Counted from the stretch's first letter, positions 26,204 through 34,437 are shown. The stretch is DNA of 64,000 nt from Streptomyces sp. ISL-96 (GCF_018614035.1 NZ_JAGGPA010000023.1:1-64000); one strand, 5' to 3'. Numbers and translations are program-made. The notes: generated by a model not told the origin, from the letters alone.

Positions 26204-26582
26204 GTGACTGACCTTATCGCGCACCTTTTGCGCCTCCTCGCGCGGCTATTCCCCGCGCGCGGGAAGCATCGCGCCACCCCCCGTACATCAGCCGCCCCCT
26301 GCCCCGTCCGTGCGGCCCCGGCGCACGCTGCCGGAGCACAAGAGCCCGTACGCCCGCGAGGCGGCCGAGAAGCGGCCGTTTGTGAACACGATCAGCCAGG
26401 TACGCCCCTACGTCACGGCCGCGCCCCGCAGGCGTCCGGACGATCCGGAGCGGCGCGCGCAGGCCGAACGGCGCTGGGCGCTGGATATGGCGCTGCGCGG
26501 TATCGACGTGGGCCCGGCGACGATTCACAGCGTGCACGTGCGGCCCGACGGCCGTACGGTCCGGGTGGCGGTGGGAGCGTGA
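26204..26582 (+). pseudogene. Small basic conserved protein, frameshifted at a C6 tract
   Basis: The frame starting at GTG 26204 (MTDLIAHLLRLLARLFPARG) loses family-like sequence after GKHRATP, while the other frame continues plausibly from about 26280 (LPEHKSPYAREAAEKRP, then NTISQVRPYVTAAPRRR) to the TGA at 26582, where it couples by GTGA to the next gene. The switch point is the six-C tract 26277-26282. Restoring the frame there gives a single 125-residue protein of the type found beside these RiPP and XRE modules. It may be a sequencing error, a mutation or phase variation. Confidence 0.5.
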
Positions 26583-26749
26583 GCGCCGCTGTCTACTGCC
26601 GCTGCGAGCGGCTGACTCTCGCCCCGGTCGCGGTGCGCTACATCGAGCCGGCGAGCGGCCCCGGGGTGACGCTGTATGCCTGCCCCGACTGCGCGCCCCG
26701 TCTCACGCCCGGCCCCCTGCCTGCCGAGACCGCCCCGCCGCGCGGCTGA
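26579..26749 (+). CDS. 56-residue zinc-ribbon-like protein
   Basis: A GTG start overlaps the preceding TGA (GTGA). The protein has CRC (YCRCERL) and CPDC (YACPDCAP) pairs spaced about 30 residues apart, a probable zinc ribbon, and ends PLPAETAPPRG. Homologues are common in Streptomyces accessory modules with XRE regulators. Function unknown; the last gene of the island before a strong terminator. Confidence 0.65.
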   Translation: MSAAVYCRCERLTLAPVAVRYIEPASGPGVTLYACPDCAPRLTPGPLPAETAPPRG

Positions 26750-26765
26750 TTCTCTGCCGACCCCT

Positions 26766-26793
26766 GCCCCGCCCGGACCGCTCCGGGCGGGGC
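26766..26793 (+). terminator. Terminator closing the RiPP island
   Basis: A perfect 12-base stem (GCCCCGCCCGGA with its complement, 26766-26777 and 26782-26793) and a four-base loop are followed by TTCGTCGTC. Confidence 0.85.
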
Positions 26794-26823
26794 TTCGTCG
26801 TCTCCGGGCGCGGCGGGTGGCGC

Positions 26824-27147
26824 CTACGCAGTCGACGGCGGTGCGGCCTGCTGGTCGGCGAGGCGGGCGGCTATGGCGGAGCGTAGGCCGTTGCTGGGGT
26901 CGGCGGTGCCGTCGACTTCCCGGCGCAGTCCGGCGAAGGTTTCGCGTAGGCCGGGCTCGATGGCGTCGAGGTCGAGGCGGGCGCGCAGGGCTGCGGCCTG
27001 GAGGACGGTCGACAGGTGGGGGTGGCCGGTGCTTGTGACGCTCGCGAGCACGCCGAACTGCTGTTGCCGCAACAGCTGGGAGAGTTCCTCGTCCGTGAGC
27101 ACTCGGGGCGCCGGGCCGTCGTTCTTCGTGGTGGCGTTCGCGTTCAT
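26824..27147 (-). CDS. Short chimeric protein with a PPOX-like N-terminus
   Basis: 107 residues; ATG 27147 with AGAAGGGCC upstream. LTDEELSQLLRQQQFGVLAS and VTSTGHPHLSTVL (about 17-49) match the beginning of pyridoxamine-phosphate-oxidase/F420-like proteins. The rest (AAALRARLDLDAIEPG, GLRSAIAARLADQQ) is helical and does not continue that fold, so the gene may be a truncated or fused remnant. It lies 31 bases after the MFS pump stop in the same direction and could be co-transcribed. A role is not predictable. Confidence 0.5.
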   Translation of the reverse strand: MNANATTKNDGPAPRVLTDEELSQLLRQQQFGVLASVTSTGHPHLSTVLQAAALRARLDLDAIEPGLRETFAGLRREVDGTADPSNGLRSAIAARLADQQAAPPSTA

Positions 27148-27178
27148 GGGCAGTGGCCCTTCTCAGTGGGGTGGTCGG

Positions 27179-28687
27179 TCAGACCGAGACGGGGTGGGTG
27201 GTGGCCGGATTGGTGGCCGGGGTGTTGTCGACCTGCTCGGCGGACGGCCGGCTCCCGGGGCGGCGCAGCATCGTGAACGCGACTACGAAAGCGGTGACCA
27301 GGAGCCCCGCGCCGACGCCGAAGGCGAGGTGGTAGCCGCCGGTCAGGGCCTCGGCCCGGGTCCTGCCGTCCGCTGCGAGGCTTTCGGTGCGCGAGGCCGC
27401 CAGGGTGGAGAGGACTGCGACGCCCATGGCCATGCCGATCTGCTGGGTGGTGTTGAACAGCCCGGAGGCGAGTCCGGCGTCCTCTTCCCTCGCGCCGGAC
27501 ATGCCGAGCGTGGTCAGAGCCGGAAGGGCGAGGCCGAAGCCAGCGGCGAGCAGCATCACCGGGAGCAGGTCGACGGCGTAGTTGGCGTGTACGGGGACGC
27601 GGGTGAGGAGGCCGAGTACGCCGATGAGGAGTACGAGGCCCGCCAGCAGGACGTTGCGCTCGCCGAAGCGGGCGTTGAGGCGGGCGGAGACGCCCAGCGA
27701 GACCGCACCGATGACGGCAGCCGCCGGGAGCATCGCGAGGCCGGTCTCGGCGGCGCCGTAACCGAGCACCTTCTGGAGGTAGAGGGCGACGAGGATCTGG
27801 AAGGAGAAGAGCGCGGCGACCATCAGGACCTGGACCAGGTTGGCGCCGGAGACGATGCGGGAGCGGAAGACCGCCAGCGGCATGAGCGGGTTCTTCGCGG
27901 TGGCCTGGCGGACGAGGAACGCGGCGAGCAGGACGGCGGCGAGCGCGCCGAAGCCGAGGGTGTGAGCCGAGGTCCAGCCGTGCTCCTCGACCTTGACGAC
28001 GGTGTAGATGCCCAGCATCAGACCCGCTGTGACGAGGACGGCGCCGATGACGTCCGCGCCCGCTTTGAGGCCGAGGCCTCGGTCGCCCGGCAGTACGGGG
28101 ACGGCGACCGCGAGGGCGGCGAGTCCGATCGGCAGGTTGATGAAGAAGATCCAGTGCCAGTTGAGCGCGTCGGTGAGTACGCCGCCGAGCACCTGGCCGA
28201 TCGACGCGCCTGCCGCGCCGGTGAAGCTGAAGACGGCGATCGCCTTCGCGCGTTCCCTGGGCTCGGTGAACAGCGTCACGAGGATGCCGAGGCTTACGGC
28301 CGAGGCCATCGCGCTGCCGATGCCCTGGAGGAAGCGGGCGGCGATGAGTACGGCGGGGGATGTGGCCACACCGGCCAGGAGTGAGGCGGCGGTGAAGACG
28401 GCGGTGCCGGCCAGGAACATCCGCTTGCGGCCGATCAGGTCGCCGAGCCGTCCGGCGAGGAGGAGCAGGCTGCCGAACGCGATCAGGTAGGCGTTGACGA
28501 CCCAGCTGAGGCCGGCGGGGGTGAAGTTCAGATCCTGCTGGATGGCCGGCATCGCCACGGTCACGATGGAGCCGTCGAGGATGATCATTAGCATCCCGGT
28601 GGCGATGACTCCGAGGGCGAGCCAGCGTGAGCGGGGAGCGGTGGGTGCGGGAGCGGTGGCGGATTCGGATGCCGATGTGGCAAGCAT
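27179..28687 (-). CDS. MFS drug efflux transporter, DHA2 (14-TM) type
   Basis: 502 residues; the ATG at 28687 follows AGGAGAG by five bases. About 14 transmembrane segments are visible. Motif A is GRLGDLIGRKRM; the first helix has DGSIVTVAMPAIQQDL, typical of the EmrB/QacA group; FLQGIGSAMASA is the motif-B/C region. It should expel small drugs by proton antiport across the cell membrane. The divergent-side MarR gene (28765-29253, same strand, upstream) is its likely regulator. A relic of a similar C-terminus lies at 20941-21058. Confidence 0.92.
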   Translation of the reverse strand: MLATSASESATAPAPTAPRSRWLALGVIATGMLMIILDGSIVTVAMPAIQQDLNFTPAGLSWVVNAYLIAFGSLLLLAGRLGDLIGRKRMFLAGTAVFTAASLLAGVATSPAVLIAARFLQGIGSAMASAVSLGILVTLFTEPRERAKAIAVFSFTGAAGASIGQVLGGVLTDALNWHWIFFINLPIGLAALAVAVPVLPGDRGLGLKAGADVIGAVLVTAGLMLGIYTVVKVEEHGWTSAHTLGFGALAAVLLAAFLVRQATAKNPLMPLAVFRSRIVSGANLVQVLMVAALFSFQILVALYLQKVLGYGAAETGLAMLPAAAVIGAVSLGVSARLNARFGERNVLLAGLVLLIGVLGLLTRVPVHANYAVDLLPVMLLAAGFGLALPALTTLGMSGAREEDAGLASGLFNTTQQIGMAMGVAVLSTLAASRTESLAADGRTRAEALTGGYHLAFGVGAGLLVTAFVVAFTMLRRPGSRPSAEQVDNTPATNPATTHPVSV

Positions 28688-28689
28688 GC

Positions 28690-28764
28690 GGTCTCTCCTG
28701 TCAGTGGGGGGGGGGGAGGAGAGACCGTAGCAGATGGTTTTGTTGCAGACTATTTGTTTCGGCC
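28690..28764 (-). promoter_or_regulatory. Leader of the MFS gene with inverted repeat and G11 tract
   Basis: GGTCTCTCCT (28690-28699) and AGGAGAGACC (28717-28726) form a perfect inverted repeat across a spacer containing 11 G on the plus strand. The ribosome site AGGAGAG of the MFS gene lies in one arm, so pairing could hide it. Nearby similar words TAGCAGATG and TTGCAGACT (28728-28754) are possible MarR half-sites. Confidence 0.45.
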
Positions 28765-29253
28765 CTACTTTTTGGACTGGCGCGCACGGCGGGCGGGCCG
28801 AGGGTTCTCGGCGGGGGTGGCCAGGCCATCGTTGACCAGGCGGTTCAAGGCGCGCAGCAGGACCTCCCGCTCCCCCTCCGGAAGTGCGGCCAGGGCCTCC
28901 CGGTGCACGCGGTCGACGATCTTCTGACTCTGCCCGGCGAGACGGGCGCCCTCCTGCGTGACCGCGATGATCCGGGCGCGCCGGTCCGTACTGGAGGGGC
29001 GGCGCTCGGCGAGGCCGGCCTTCTCCAGCGCGTCCACCGTCACCACCATCGTGGTCTTGTCCATGTCGCCGATCTCGGCGAGCTGGATCTGGGTGCGCTC
29101 CTCCTCCAGGGCGTGGACGAGTACGCAGTGCATCCGTGCCGTCAGGCCGATCTCGGCGAGTGCGGCCGACATCTGAGTGCGCAGGACGTGGCTGGTGTGG
29201 TCGAGAAGGAAGGACAGGTCCGGTTCGGTGCGGGTGGGCGTCATGGCGGTCAT
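28765..29253 (-). CDS. MarR-family transcriptional regulator
   Basis: 162 residues. The winged helix spans about residues 35-105: AEIGLTARMHCVLVHAL, QLAEIGDMDKTTMVVTVDAL, RRPSSTDRRARIIAVT; the DxR wing motif is visible. C-terminal helices give the dimer. It precedes the MFS pump in the same direction, with 77 bases between them, so it is likely to repress the pump and respond to a phenolic or drug-like ligand. Confidence 0.9.
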   Translation of the reverse strand: MTAMTPTRTEPDLSFLLDHTSHVLRTQMSAALAEIGLTARMHCVLVHALEEERTQIQLAEIGDMDKTTMVVTVDALEKAGLAERRPSSTDRRARIIAVTQEGARLAGQSQKIVDRVHREALAALPEGEREVLLRALNRLVNDGLATPAENPRPARRARQSKK

Positions 29254-29318
29254 GCCGACAAGCGTAGCAATTAGATCCGTGCCGGATTATCCAGAAGCGG
29301 AGCTTCCCGGACTACCGC

Positions 29319-29332
29319 TTGAACATGTTCAA
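29319..29332. promoter_or_regulatory. TetR-type operator, perfect palindrome
   Basis: TTGAACATGTTCAA is a perfect 14-base palindrome upstream of the DoxX-like gene. A second, almost identical site lies 45 bases downstream. The TetR encoded three genes on (30229-30933) is the natural candidate to bind. Confidence 0.7.
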
Positions 29333-29363
29333 AAAGAGGTCTAAGTTCATTCCTGCCAGCCTT

Positions 29364-29377
29364 TTGAACACGTTCAA
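29364..29377. promoter_or_regulatory. TetR-type operator, second near-perfect palindrome
   Basis: TTGAACACGTTCAA differs from a perfect palindrome only in its centre. It lies 13 bases before the ATG at 29391 and just ahead of the ribosome site, so binding would block transcription of the following genes. Confidence 0.7.
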
Positions 29378-29390
29378 GAAGGGGTGGGGA

Positions 29391-29798
29391 ATGGACCTCA
29401 CTGTTGTCGCCTACGCCATCTACCTGCTGATCAGCGTCGCGCTCACCATCTGGGTCGCGCGGACGCTGAGCCGCAACGGACGCATCTTCATCGCGAGCGT
29501 CCTGCACGGCGACGAGAAGCTCGCCGACGCGGTCAACCACCTCCTGGTGGTCGGCTTCTACCTCGTCAACCTGGGCTTCGTAGCCCTCTACCTCAAGGCG
29601 GCGGACGCCGTCCAGGACGCCCGCGGACTCTTCGAGGCGCTGTCCGTGAAGCTCGGTGTCGTCCTGCTGGTCCTCGGCGTCATGCACCTCGGCAACGTCT
29701 GGGTCCTCAACAAGATCCGGCGGCGCTCGATCATGGAGCGCGAGCAGCTCCCGCCGGTTCCGCCGCAGGGCTGGACCGCCGCTCCCACCGGAGCGTGA
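29391..29798 (+). CDS. Small integral membrane protein (operon leader of DCC/TetR genes)
   Basis: 135 residues; the ATG follows AAGGGGTGGGGA. Three membrane helices are visible (VVAYAIYLLISVALTIWVA, LLVVGFYLVNLGFVALYL, LGVVLLVLGVMHLGNVWVL). The intervening region has RNGRIFIASVLHGDEKLADAV. The family is a conserved Streptomyces membrane protein next to a DCC oxidoreductase and a TetR. It likely belongs to the regulon of the palindromes at 29319 and 29364. The function is unknown. Confidence 0.75.
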   Translation: MDLTVVAYAIYLLISVALTIWVARTLSRNGRIFIASVLHGDEKLADAVNHLLVVGFYLVNLGFVALYLKAADAVQDARGLFEALSVKLGVVLLVLGVMHLGNVWVLNKIRRRSIMEREQLPPVPPQGWTAAPTGA

Positions 29799-29803
29799 AC
29801 GCG

Positions 29804-30217
29804 ATGAGCGGCCTCCCGGTCAAGCGCCTGACGGTCCTGTACGACGCCCAGTGCTCCCTCTGTGTCCACCTGCGGAGCTGGCTGCTGCGCCAACGGCAGC
29901 TCGTACCGCTGGACCTGGTCCCGGCCGGCTCGGTCGAGGCGCAGCGCAGGTACCCGCGCCTCGACCACGCCCGCACCATGCGGGAGATCACCGTCATCGG
30001 TGACCAGGGCCAGGTCTACGCCGGCCCCGCCGCCTGGGTGGTCTGCCTCTGGGCGCTGGCCGAGTACCGGCCCAAGGCCCACTGGCTCGCCACCCCGGCG
30101 GGCGCCCCGTTCGTACGGGTGACGATGCTCGCGGCGGCGAAGTACCGGGACGTGACGGCGACCGGAGCAACAGCCGTCGCCGCGCCCTGCGACGACCGGT
30201 GCTCCGTACCCGGTTAG
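29804..30217 (+). CDS. DCC-family thiol-disulfide oxidoreductase (DUF393)
   Basis: 137 residues; the ATG follows GGAGC, with an in-frame GTG at 29795 overlapping the previous stop. The family start is LTVLYDAQCSLCVHLRSW with a CSLC active-site pair and the DCC-type DxxC. It is a small thioredoxin-like protein, cytoplasmic or membrane-associated. It is in an operon with the membrane protein before it and the TetR after it. Confidence 0.85.
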   Translation: MSGLPVKRLTVLYDAQCSLCVHLRSWLLRQRQLVPLDLVPAGSVEAQRRYPRLDHARTMREITVIGDQGQVYAGPAAWVVCLWALAEYRPKAHWLATPAGAPFVRVTMLAAAKYRDVTATGATAVAAPCDDRCSVPG

Positions 30218-30228
30218 GGTCGGACACC

Positions 30229-30933
30229 GTGACAGAAGACAAGGCCCCCAAGAGCGAGCAGACCCGCACGCTCATCCTCGAAACCGCCCTCCAGCTGTTC
30301 CAGGACCGTGGTTACGACAAGACGACCATGCGGGCCATCGCGAAGGAGGCGGGCGTCTCCGTAGGGAACGCGTACTACTACTTCAGCTCCAAGGAACACC
30401 TGGTCCAGGGCTTTTACGACCGGATCGCCGCCGAGCACCAGGCGGCGGTCCGGCCCGTACTGGACAAGGAGACCGACCTGGAGGCGCGGCTGGCCGGGGT
30501 GCTGAAGGCCTGGCTGGACATCGCCGCGCCGTACCACGAGTTCGCCGCCCAGTTCTTCAAGAACGCCGCCGACCCCGAGAGCCCGCTGAGCCCCTTCTCA
30601 CCCGAGTCGGAGCACGCCCGCGAGGCGGCCATCGCCGTCCACCGGGAGGTCCTGGCCGGCTCGAAGGCCAAGGTCGCCGAGGAACTGCGGGACGTCCTCC
30701 CCGAGTTGATGTGGCTCTCCCAGATGGGACTCGTCCTGTACTGGGTCTTCGACCGCTCGGAGGACCGGGAGCGCAGCCGCCGCCTCGCCGAACGCGGCGC
30801 CCGCCTCACCGCGCGCGGGGTCGCGCTCGCCCGCTTCCGGGTGCTGCGTCCGCTCGTACGCGAAGTGCACGAACTGTTCACGGACTTCCTGCCGGGGATG
30901 GCCCAGGCGACGGCAGGCCGCAAGGCGGACTGA
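30229..30933 (+). CDS. TetR-family transcriptional regulator
   Basis: 234 residues from GTG 30229. The HTH spans about residues 10-55 (TRTLILETALQLFQDRGYD, TTMRAIAKEAGVSVGNAYYYF); the C-terminal ligand domain is helical. It is the last gene of a small operon (29391-30933) whose upstream region carries two TTGAAC palindromes of the size expected for a TetR dimer, suggesting autoregulation. Ligand unknown. Confidence 0.9.
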   Translation: MTEDKAPKSEQTRTLILETALQLFQDRGYDKTTMRAIAKEAGVSVGNAYYYFSSKEHLVQGFYDRIAAEHQAAVRPVLDKETDLEARLAGVLKAWLDIAAPYHEFAAQFFKNAADPESPLSPFSPESEHAREAAIAVHREVLAGSKAKVAEELRDVLPELMWLSQMGLVLYWVFDRSEDRERSRRLAERGARLTARGVALARFRVLRPLVREVHELFTDFLPGMAQATAGRKAD

Positions 30934-30955
30934 GGCCGCCGCGTCTGCCCTCCCC

Positions 30956-32512
30956 CTACATCCAGTCCAGTGCCCAGAGGCGCCACACGCCCGTGCCGTC
31001 CGACAGGTACTGCCCGCCGGAGATGTCCTTGCCGCTCAGTACGTAGTCCTTCTTCTGCCACAGCGGCACCAGCGGCACGTCGTCCGCCACGATCAGCTGG
31101 AGCTTCTGGAATTCGTCCGCCGTGCGGCCGCGGTCGATGAACCGCTGGGTGTCCAGGATCAGTCTGTCGATCTCGGGGTTCGCATAGCCGTTGCCGAGGC
31201 TGTTCCCGCTGCCGACGAGCGGCTGGCTGAAGTTGTCCGGGTCGGGGAAGTCCATGACCCAGCCGACGGTGTACGCGTCGAACTCGCCCGCCGTGTACTC
31301 GGCCTGGAAGTCCGCCCATTCGGCCTTCTCCACGACCCGCACCGCGAACAGGTTCTCGGCTTCGATCTGCCGCTTCAGCTCGGCCGCCTCCTGCCTGGCC
31401 GCACCGCCCAGTGCGTACCCCAGCGTGATCCTGACCGGGGTCCGCACGCCGGCGTTCAGGAGCAGCTGCTTGGCGCGCGCCGCGTCGTGGGTGGGGTTCT
31501 TGTCGAAGAAGGGGGTGCTGTGGCCGGTGACCCCCTGCGGGATCAGCGAGTACAGCGGCTCGACGGTGCCGTGGTAGACCGACGAGGCGATGCCGGAGCG
31601 GTCGACGAGCGTGGCGGCGGCCTGCCGCACAGCGCGCCCGGCCATCGGCGAGCCCTTGCGGACGTTGAAGACGAGGTTGCGGATGTCGGAACTGCCGGTC
31701 TCGTTGATCCGCACCTCCGGATCACCCGGCGCCAGCCCGGCGACCACAGCCGGCGGCATCTGCCGGTGGGTGACGTCGACCTGCTTGGCCTTCCAGGCGC
31801 GGTCGAGCTCCTCGGACGTCTTGAAGTACCGGACGCTGATCGCGTTGCCGACGTTCCTGATGGCTCCCCGGTACTTCGGGTTGGGTTCGAGGCGGGCGCT
31901 GACACCGCTCTCGTACGCCTTGAGCACGTACGGTCCCGAGCCGTCCACCGCGTCGCCCTCGCGCAGGCCGTCGGCGGGGTACTTCGTCCGGTCGACGATG
32001 GTGCCCGCGCCCGTGGCGACCTTGTAGGGAAAAGTGGCGTCGCGGGTCGAAAGCTGAAAAGTGACCGTCAGGCCCTGGGCCCGGACGGACTTCAGCGACG
32101 CGAAGAGGGACTTGGGGCCGACGTCGGCCTTGATGTTCATGACCCGGCCGAAGGAGTACTTGACGTCCTCGGCGGTGATCGGGCGGCCGCTGGAGAAGGT
32201 CAGGTCGTCCCGTAACTCGCACTGGTACGTCCGGAGCGTCTGCCCGACGAAGCGGCAGCTGCTCGCGGCGTCGGGAACGGGCTCGGGGGAGCCGGGGCTG
32301 AAGGTCATCAGCGACTGGTAGAGGTTGCTGTACAGCGCCCACGAACCGGCGTCGTACGCCCCGGCGGGATCGAGCCCGGTGACGGCGTCCGTGGTGCCGA
32401 CCTTGATCGGAGCGTTGTTTCCCTCTCCGGCGGCCAGCAGTTGCCAGCCACCGACAGCGGCGGCCAGCACGACCGCACAGGTCACCAGAATCCGTAATCG
32501 GATCGACCGCAT
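30956..32512 (-). CDS. ABC transporter substrate-binding protein, family 5 (oligopeptide type)
   Basis: 518 residues; the ATG at 32512 follows GAGGAGAG. The N-terminus (LRILVTCAVVLAAAVGGWQL) is a signal or membrane anchor without a lipobox Cys. The SBP_bac_5 signatures are DPAGAYDAGSWALYSNLYQS, TFSSGRPITAEDVKYSFGR and YANPEIDRLILDTQRF. No permease or ATPase gene adjoins it, so it may serve an unlinked importer. Likely binds peptides or a related solute outside the cell. Confidence 0.88.
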   Translation of the reverse strand: MRSIRLRILVTCAVVLAAAVGGWQLLAAGEGNNAPIKVGTTDAVTGLDPAGAYDAGSWALYSNLYQSLMTFSPGSPEPVPDAASSCRFVGQTLRTYQCELRDDLTFSSGRPITAEDVKYSFGRVMNIKADVGPKSLFASLKSVRAQGLTVTFQLSTRDATFPYKVATGAGTIVDRTKYPADGLREGDAVDGSGPYVLKAYESGVSARLEPNPKYRGAIRNVGNAISVRYFKTSEELDRAWKAKQVDVTHRQMPPAVVAGLAPGDPEVRINETGSSDIRNLVFNVRKGSPMAGRAVRQAAATLVDRSGIASSVYHGTVEPLYSLIPQGVTGHSTPFFDKNPTHDAARAKQLLLNAGVRTPVRITLGYALGGAARQEAAELKRQIEAENLFAVRVVEKAEWADFQAEYTAGEFDAYTVGWVMDFPDPDNFSQPLVGSGNSLGNGYANPEIDRLILDTQRFIDRGRTADEFQKLQLIVADDVPLVPLWQKKDYVLSGKDISGGQYLSDGTGVWRLWALDWM

Positions 32513-32652
32513 TGCCGCGCTCTCCTCATCGCCCCACCCACCGCCGCGCGAGAAGTCCGCACTTCCCCCCGGAGATCCGCCCCACCCAATCACACCAACT
32601 CCGCCTGGGGAAGGTCTAGTTGCAAGGCGCCGACCACTCGCGGCGCAGGCGG

Positions 32653-34035
32653 CTACGCCTGGCGGGAGGAGAGTTCCACCACCGTGATGTCGGACTCCGC
32701 GCCCACGCGGACCGGGGGGCCCCACGCCCCCGCGCCGCGCGACACGTACAGCTGGGTGTCACCGTAGCGCTCAAGGCCGGCGAGCGTCGGGTTCGCCTGG
32801 GCCGCGATGTAGTTGCCGGGCCAGAGCTGGCCGCCGTGCGTGTGGCCGGACAGCTGCAGGTCCACCCCGTGGCGTACCGCGTCGTGGATGACCACCGGCT
32901 GGTGCGCGAGCAGGACGGACGCGCGGGTACGGTCCCGGTCACCCAGCGCCCGTACGAAGTCGGGGCCCTGGCCTTCCTCCTCGCCCGCGATGTCGTTGAC
33001 GCCGGCGAGGTCGAAGCCGGCGATCTCGACGCGGTCGTTCTCCAGCGGCCGCAGACCGAGTTCGCGCACGTGCTCGACCCACTGCTCGGCGCCGGAGAAG
33101 TACTCGTGATTGCCCGTGACGAAGAAGGACCCGTGCTTGGCCCTGAGCTGCGCCAGCGGCTCGGCGGCGTGCCCCAGGTCGGCGACGCTCCCGTCGACGA
33201 GGTCACCGACGACGGCCACCAGATCGGGCTGGACGGAGTTGATGGTGTCGACGATCCGCTGGGTGTGCGCGCGTCCGAGGACCGGCCCCAGGTGTACGTC
33301 GCTGACGACGGCGATCCTGAACCCGTGCGCCCCACGCGGCAGCCTGGCCAGCGGCACCCTGACCCGCTTCACCCGCGGCCCGCGCATCACCCCGTACGTT
33401 CCGTATCCCACGGTCCCCAGCGCGGCCACGGCGGCGCCAGCCCCCACCACCCGCGAGACGAACAGCCGCCGCGAGAACTCGCCCGTGGGGGTGGCACCAC
33501 CGCCAGGCGGTGCGGGAGGGGCGGGCGTCGTGGGAGGGGCGGGAGGGGCGGGGACCGTCACCGTGTCCGTGTCGCCGGGCGCGGGCGATGAAGCGGCGGC
33601 GCCGAGCGGCGACGCGGCCCCGGCCCCGGCGCCCGCAGAGCCGCGCGCCGGGGCCGGGGCAAGGGGCTCGGCGGGAGAAATCCCATCGCCGGCACCCGCC
33701 GCACCGCCCCGGCTCCGCCGGCGCAAGGCCCATCTCAGCAGTGGCCGCACCGCCTCGCCGATCAGCAACGCCATCACCAGGTACAACAGCACCGCCAGCC
33801 ACATGTACCCCGGCCACGCCACCACCTGCTGTACCCAGAACGGCGCACCGGCCCGCCCCGAGACCAGCGCCCCCACCGCCAGCAGCGGCAGCAGCATCGC
33901 CGCCACCGTCCCCGCCCGCCGGGCGACGCCGCCCGGCGCGGTCGTATCGCGGACCAGGCGGCGCCACACGTACCAGTGCGCCCCGGCCAGCAGGGCAACG
34001 ACCGACAGCGCGATGAGAACGAAGACGACGACCAC
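32653..34035 (-). CDS. Membrane-bound metallophosphoesterase (YkuE-like)
   Basis: 460 residues from GTG 34035. The N-terminal region has about four transmembrane segments and a long Pro/Ala/Gly-rich linker (about 120-185). A twin-arginine-like RRLFVSRVVGAGAAV segment precedes the phosphoesterase domain. Metal ligands are visible in VVSDVHLGP, GDLVDG, GNHEYF and LSGHTHGGQ. It probably hydrolyses phosphoesters at the outer face. It lies two bases after the SCO4848-type gene, forming an operon. Confidence 0.9.
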   Translation of the reverse strand: MVVVFVLIALSVVALLAGAHWYVWRRLVRDTTAPGGVARRAGTVAAMLLPLLAVGALVSGRAGAPFWVQQVVAWPGYMWLAVLLYLVMALLIGEAVRPLLRWALRRRSRGGAAGAGDGISPAEPLAPAPARGSAGAGAGAASPLGAAASSPAPGDTDTVTVPAPPAPPTTPAPPAPPGGGATPTGEFSRRLFVSRVVGAGAAVAALGTVGYGTYGVMRGPRVKRVRVPLARLPRGAHGFRIAVVSDVHLGPVLGRAHTQRIVDTINSVQPDLVAVVGDLVDGSVADLGHAAEPLAQLRAKHGSFFVTGNHEYFSGAEQWVEHVRELGLRPLENDRVEIAGFDLAGVNDIAGEEEGQGPDFVRALGDRDRTRASVLLAHQPVVIHDAVRHGVDLQLSGHTHGGQLWPGNYIAAQANPTLAGLERYGDTQLYVSRGAGAWGPPVRVGAESDITVVELSSRQA

Positions 34036-34037
34036 AG

Positions 34038-34289
34038 TTATCCCTGGCTCCGCTCACGTCGCAGGGCCCGCACACCACGGAACCCGATCACCCCAACCGC
34101 CGTCCCCAGGAGAAAGGACGTGATGGCGAGCACCAGATGCACCCAGAAGTACGTGGTCGGGTCTCCCGCGTCGTCGAAGGCCAGCCCGCTGCCGTCCTTC
34201 AGCAGATTCTTGACGAAAGAGATCCAGATGAACCAGCTCCACACCCCGAAGGCAAGCAGGAACCAGGAGACGGAGCGGCTGAGCTTCAT
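34038..34289 (-). CDS. SCO4848-family small membrane protein
   Basis: 83 residues; the ATG at 34289 follows GAGG. Two helices are seen, MKLSRSVSWFLLAFGVWSW and VHLVLAITSFLLGTAVGVIG, with KDGSGLAFDDAGDPTTYFWV between them, the signature of the SCO4848 family. The family is widespread in Streptomyces and has no assigned function. The placement between a DD-carboxypeptidase and a phosphoesterase fits the conserved Streptomyces order. Confidence 0.9.
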   Translation of the reverse strand: MKLSRSVSWFLLAFGVWSWFIWISFVKNLLKDGSGLAFDDAGDPTTYFWVHLVLAITSFLLGTAVGVIGFRGVRALRRERSQG

Positions 34290-34437
34290 AGCCTCAGTAT
34301 CGCCACCGGCTCCCGACCCCCGCCGCCGGGGTGCGGACGCGAGCGCGGACAGCGGTGCTGGGCCGACCCGGCGCACCTCACGGCGGGTCACCACCGCCAT
34401 GTCCACATCGACATCAGCGCCCTGTACGTTCTCGATC

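Noticed and set aside
26873..28384. Plus-strand open frame of 503 codons with Glu/Asp-rich sequence
   Set aside because: Antisense to the MFS pump; no domain and no ribosome site.
26823..28740. Insertion sequence around the MFS/MarR genes
   Set aside because: No transposase or terminal repeats; only a pump and its regulator.
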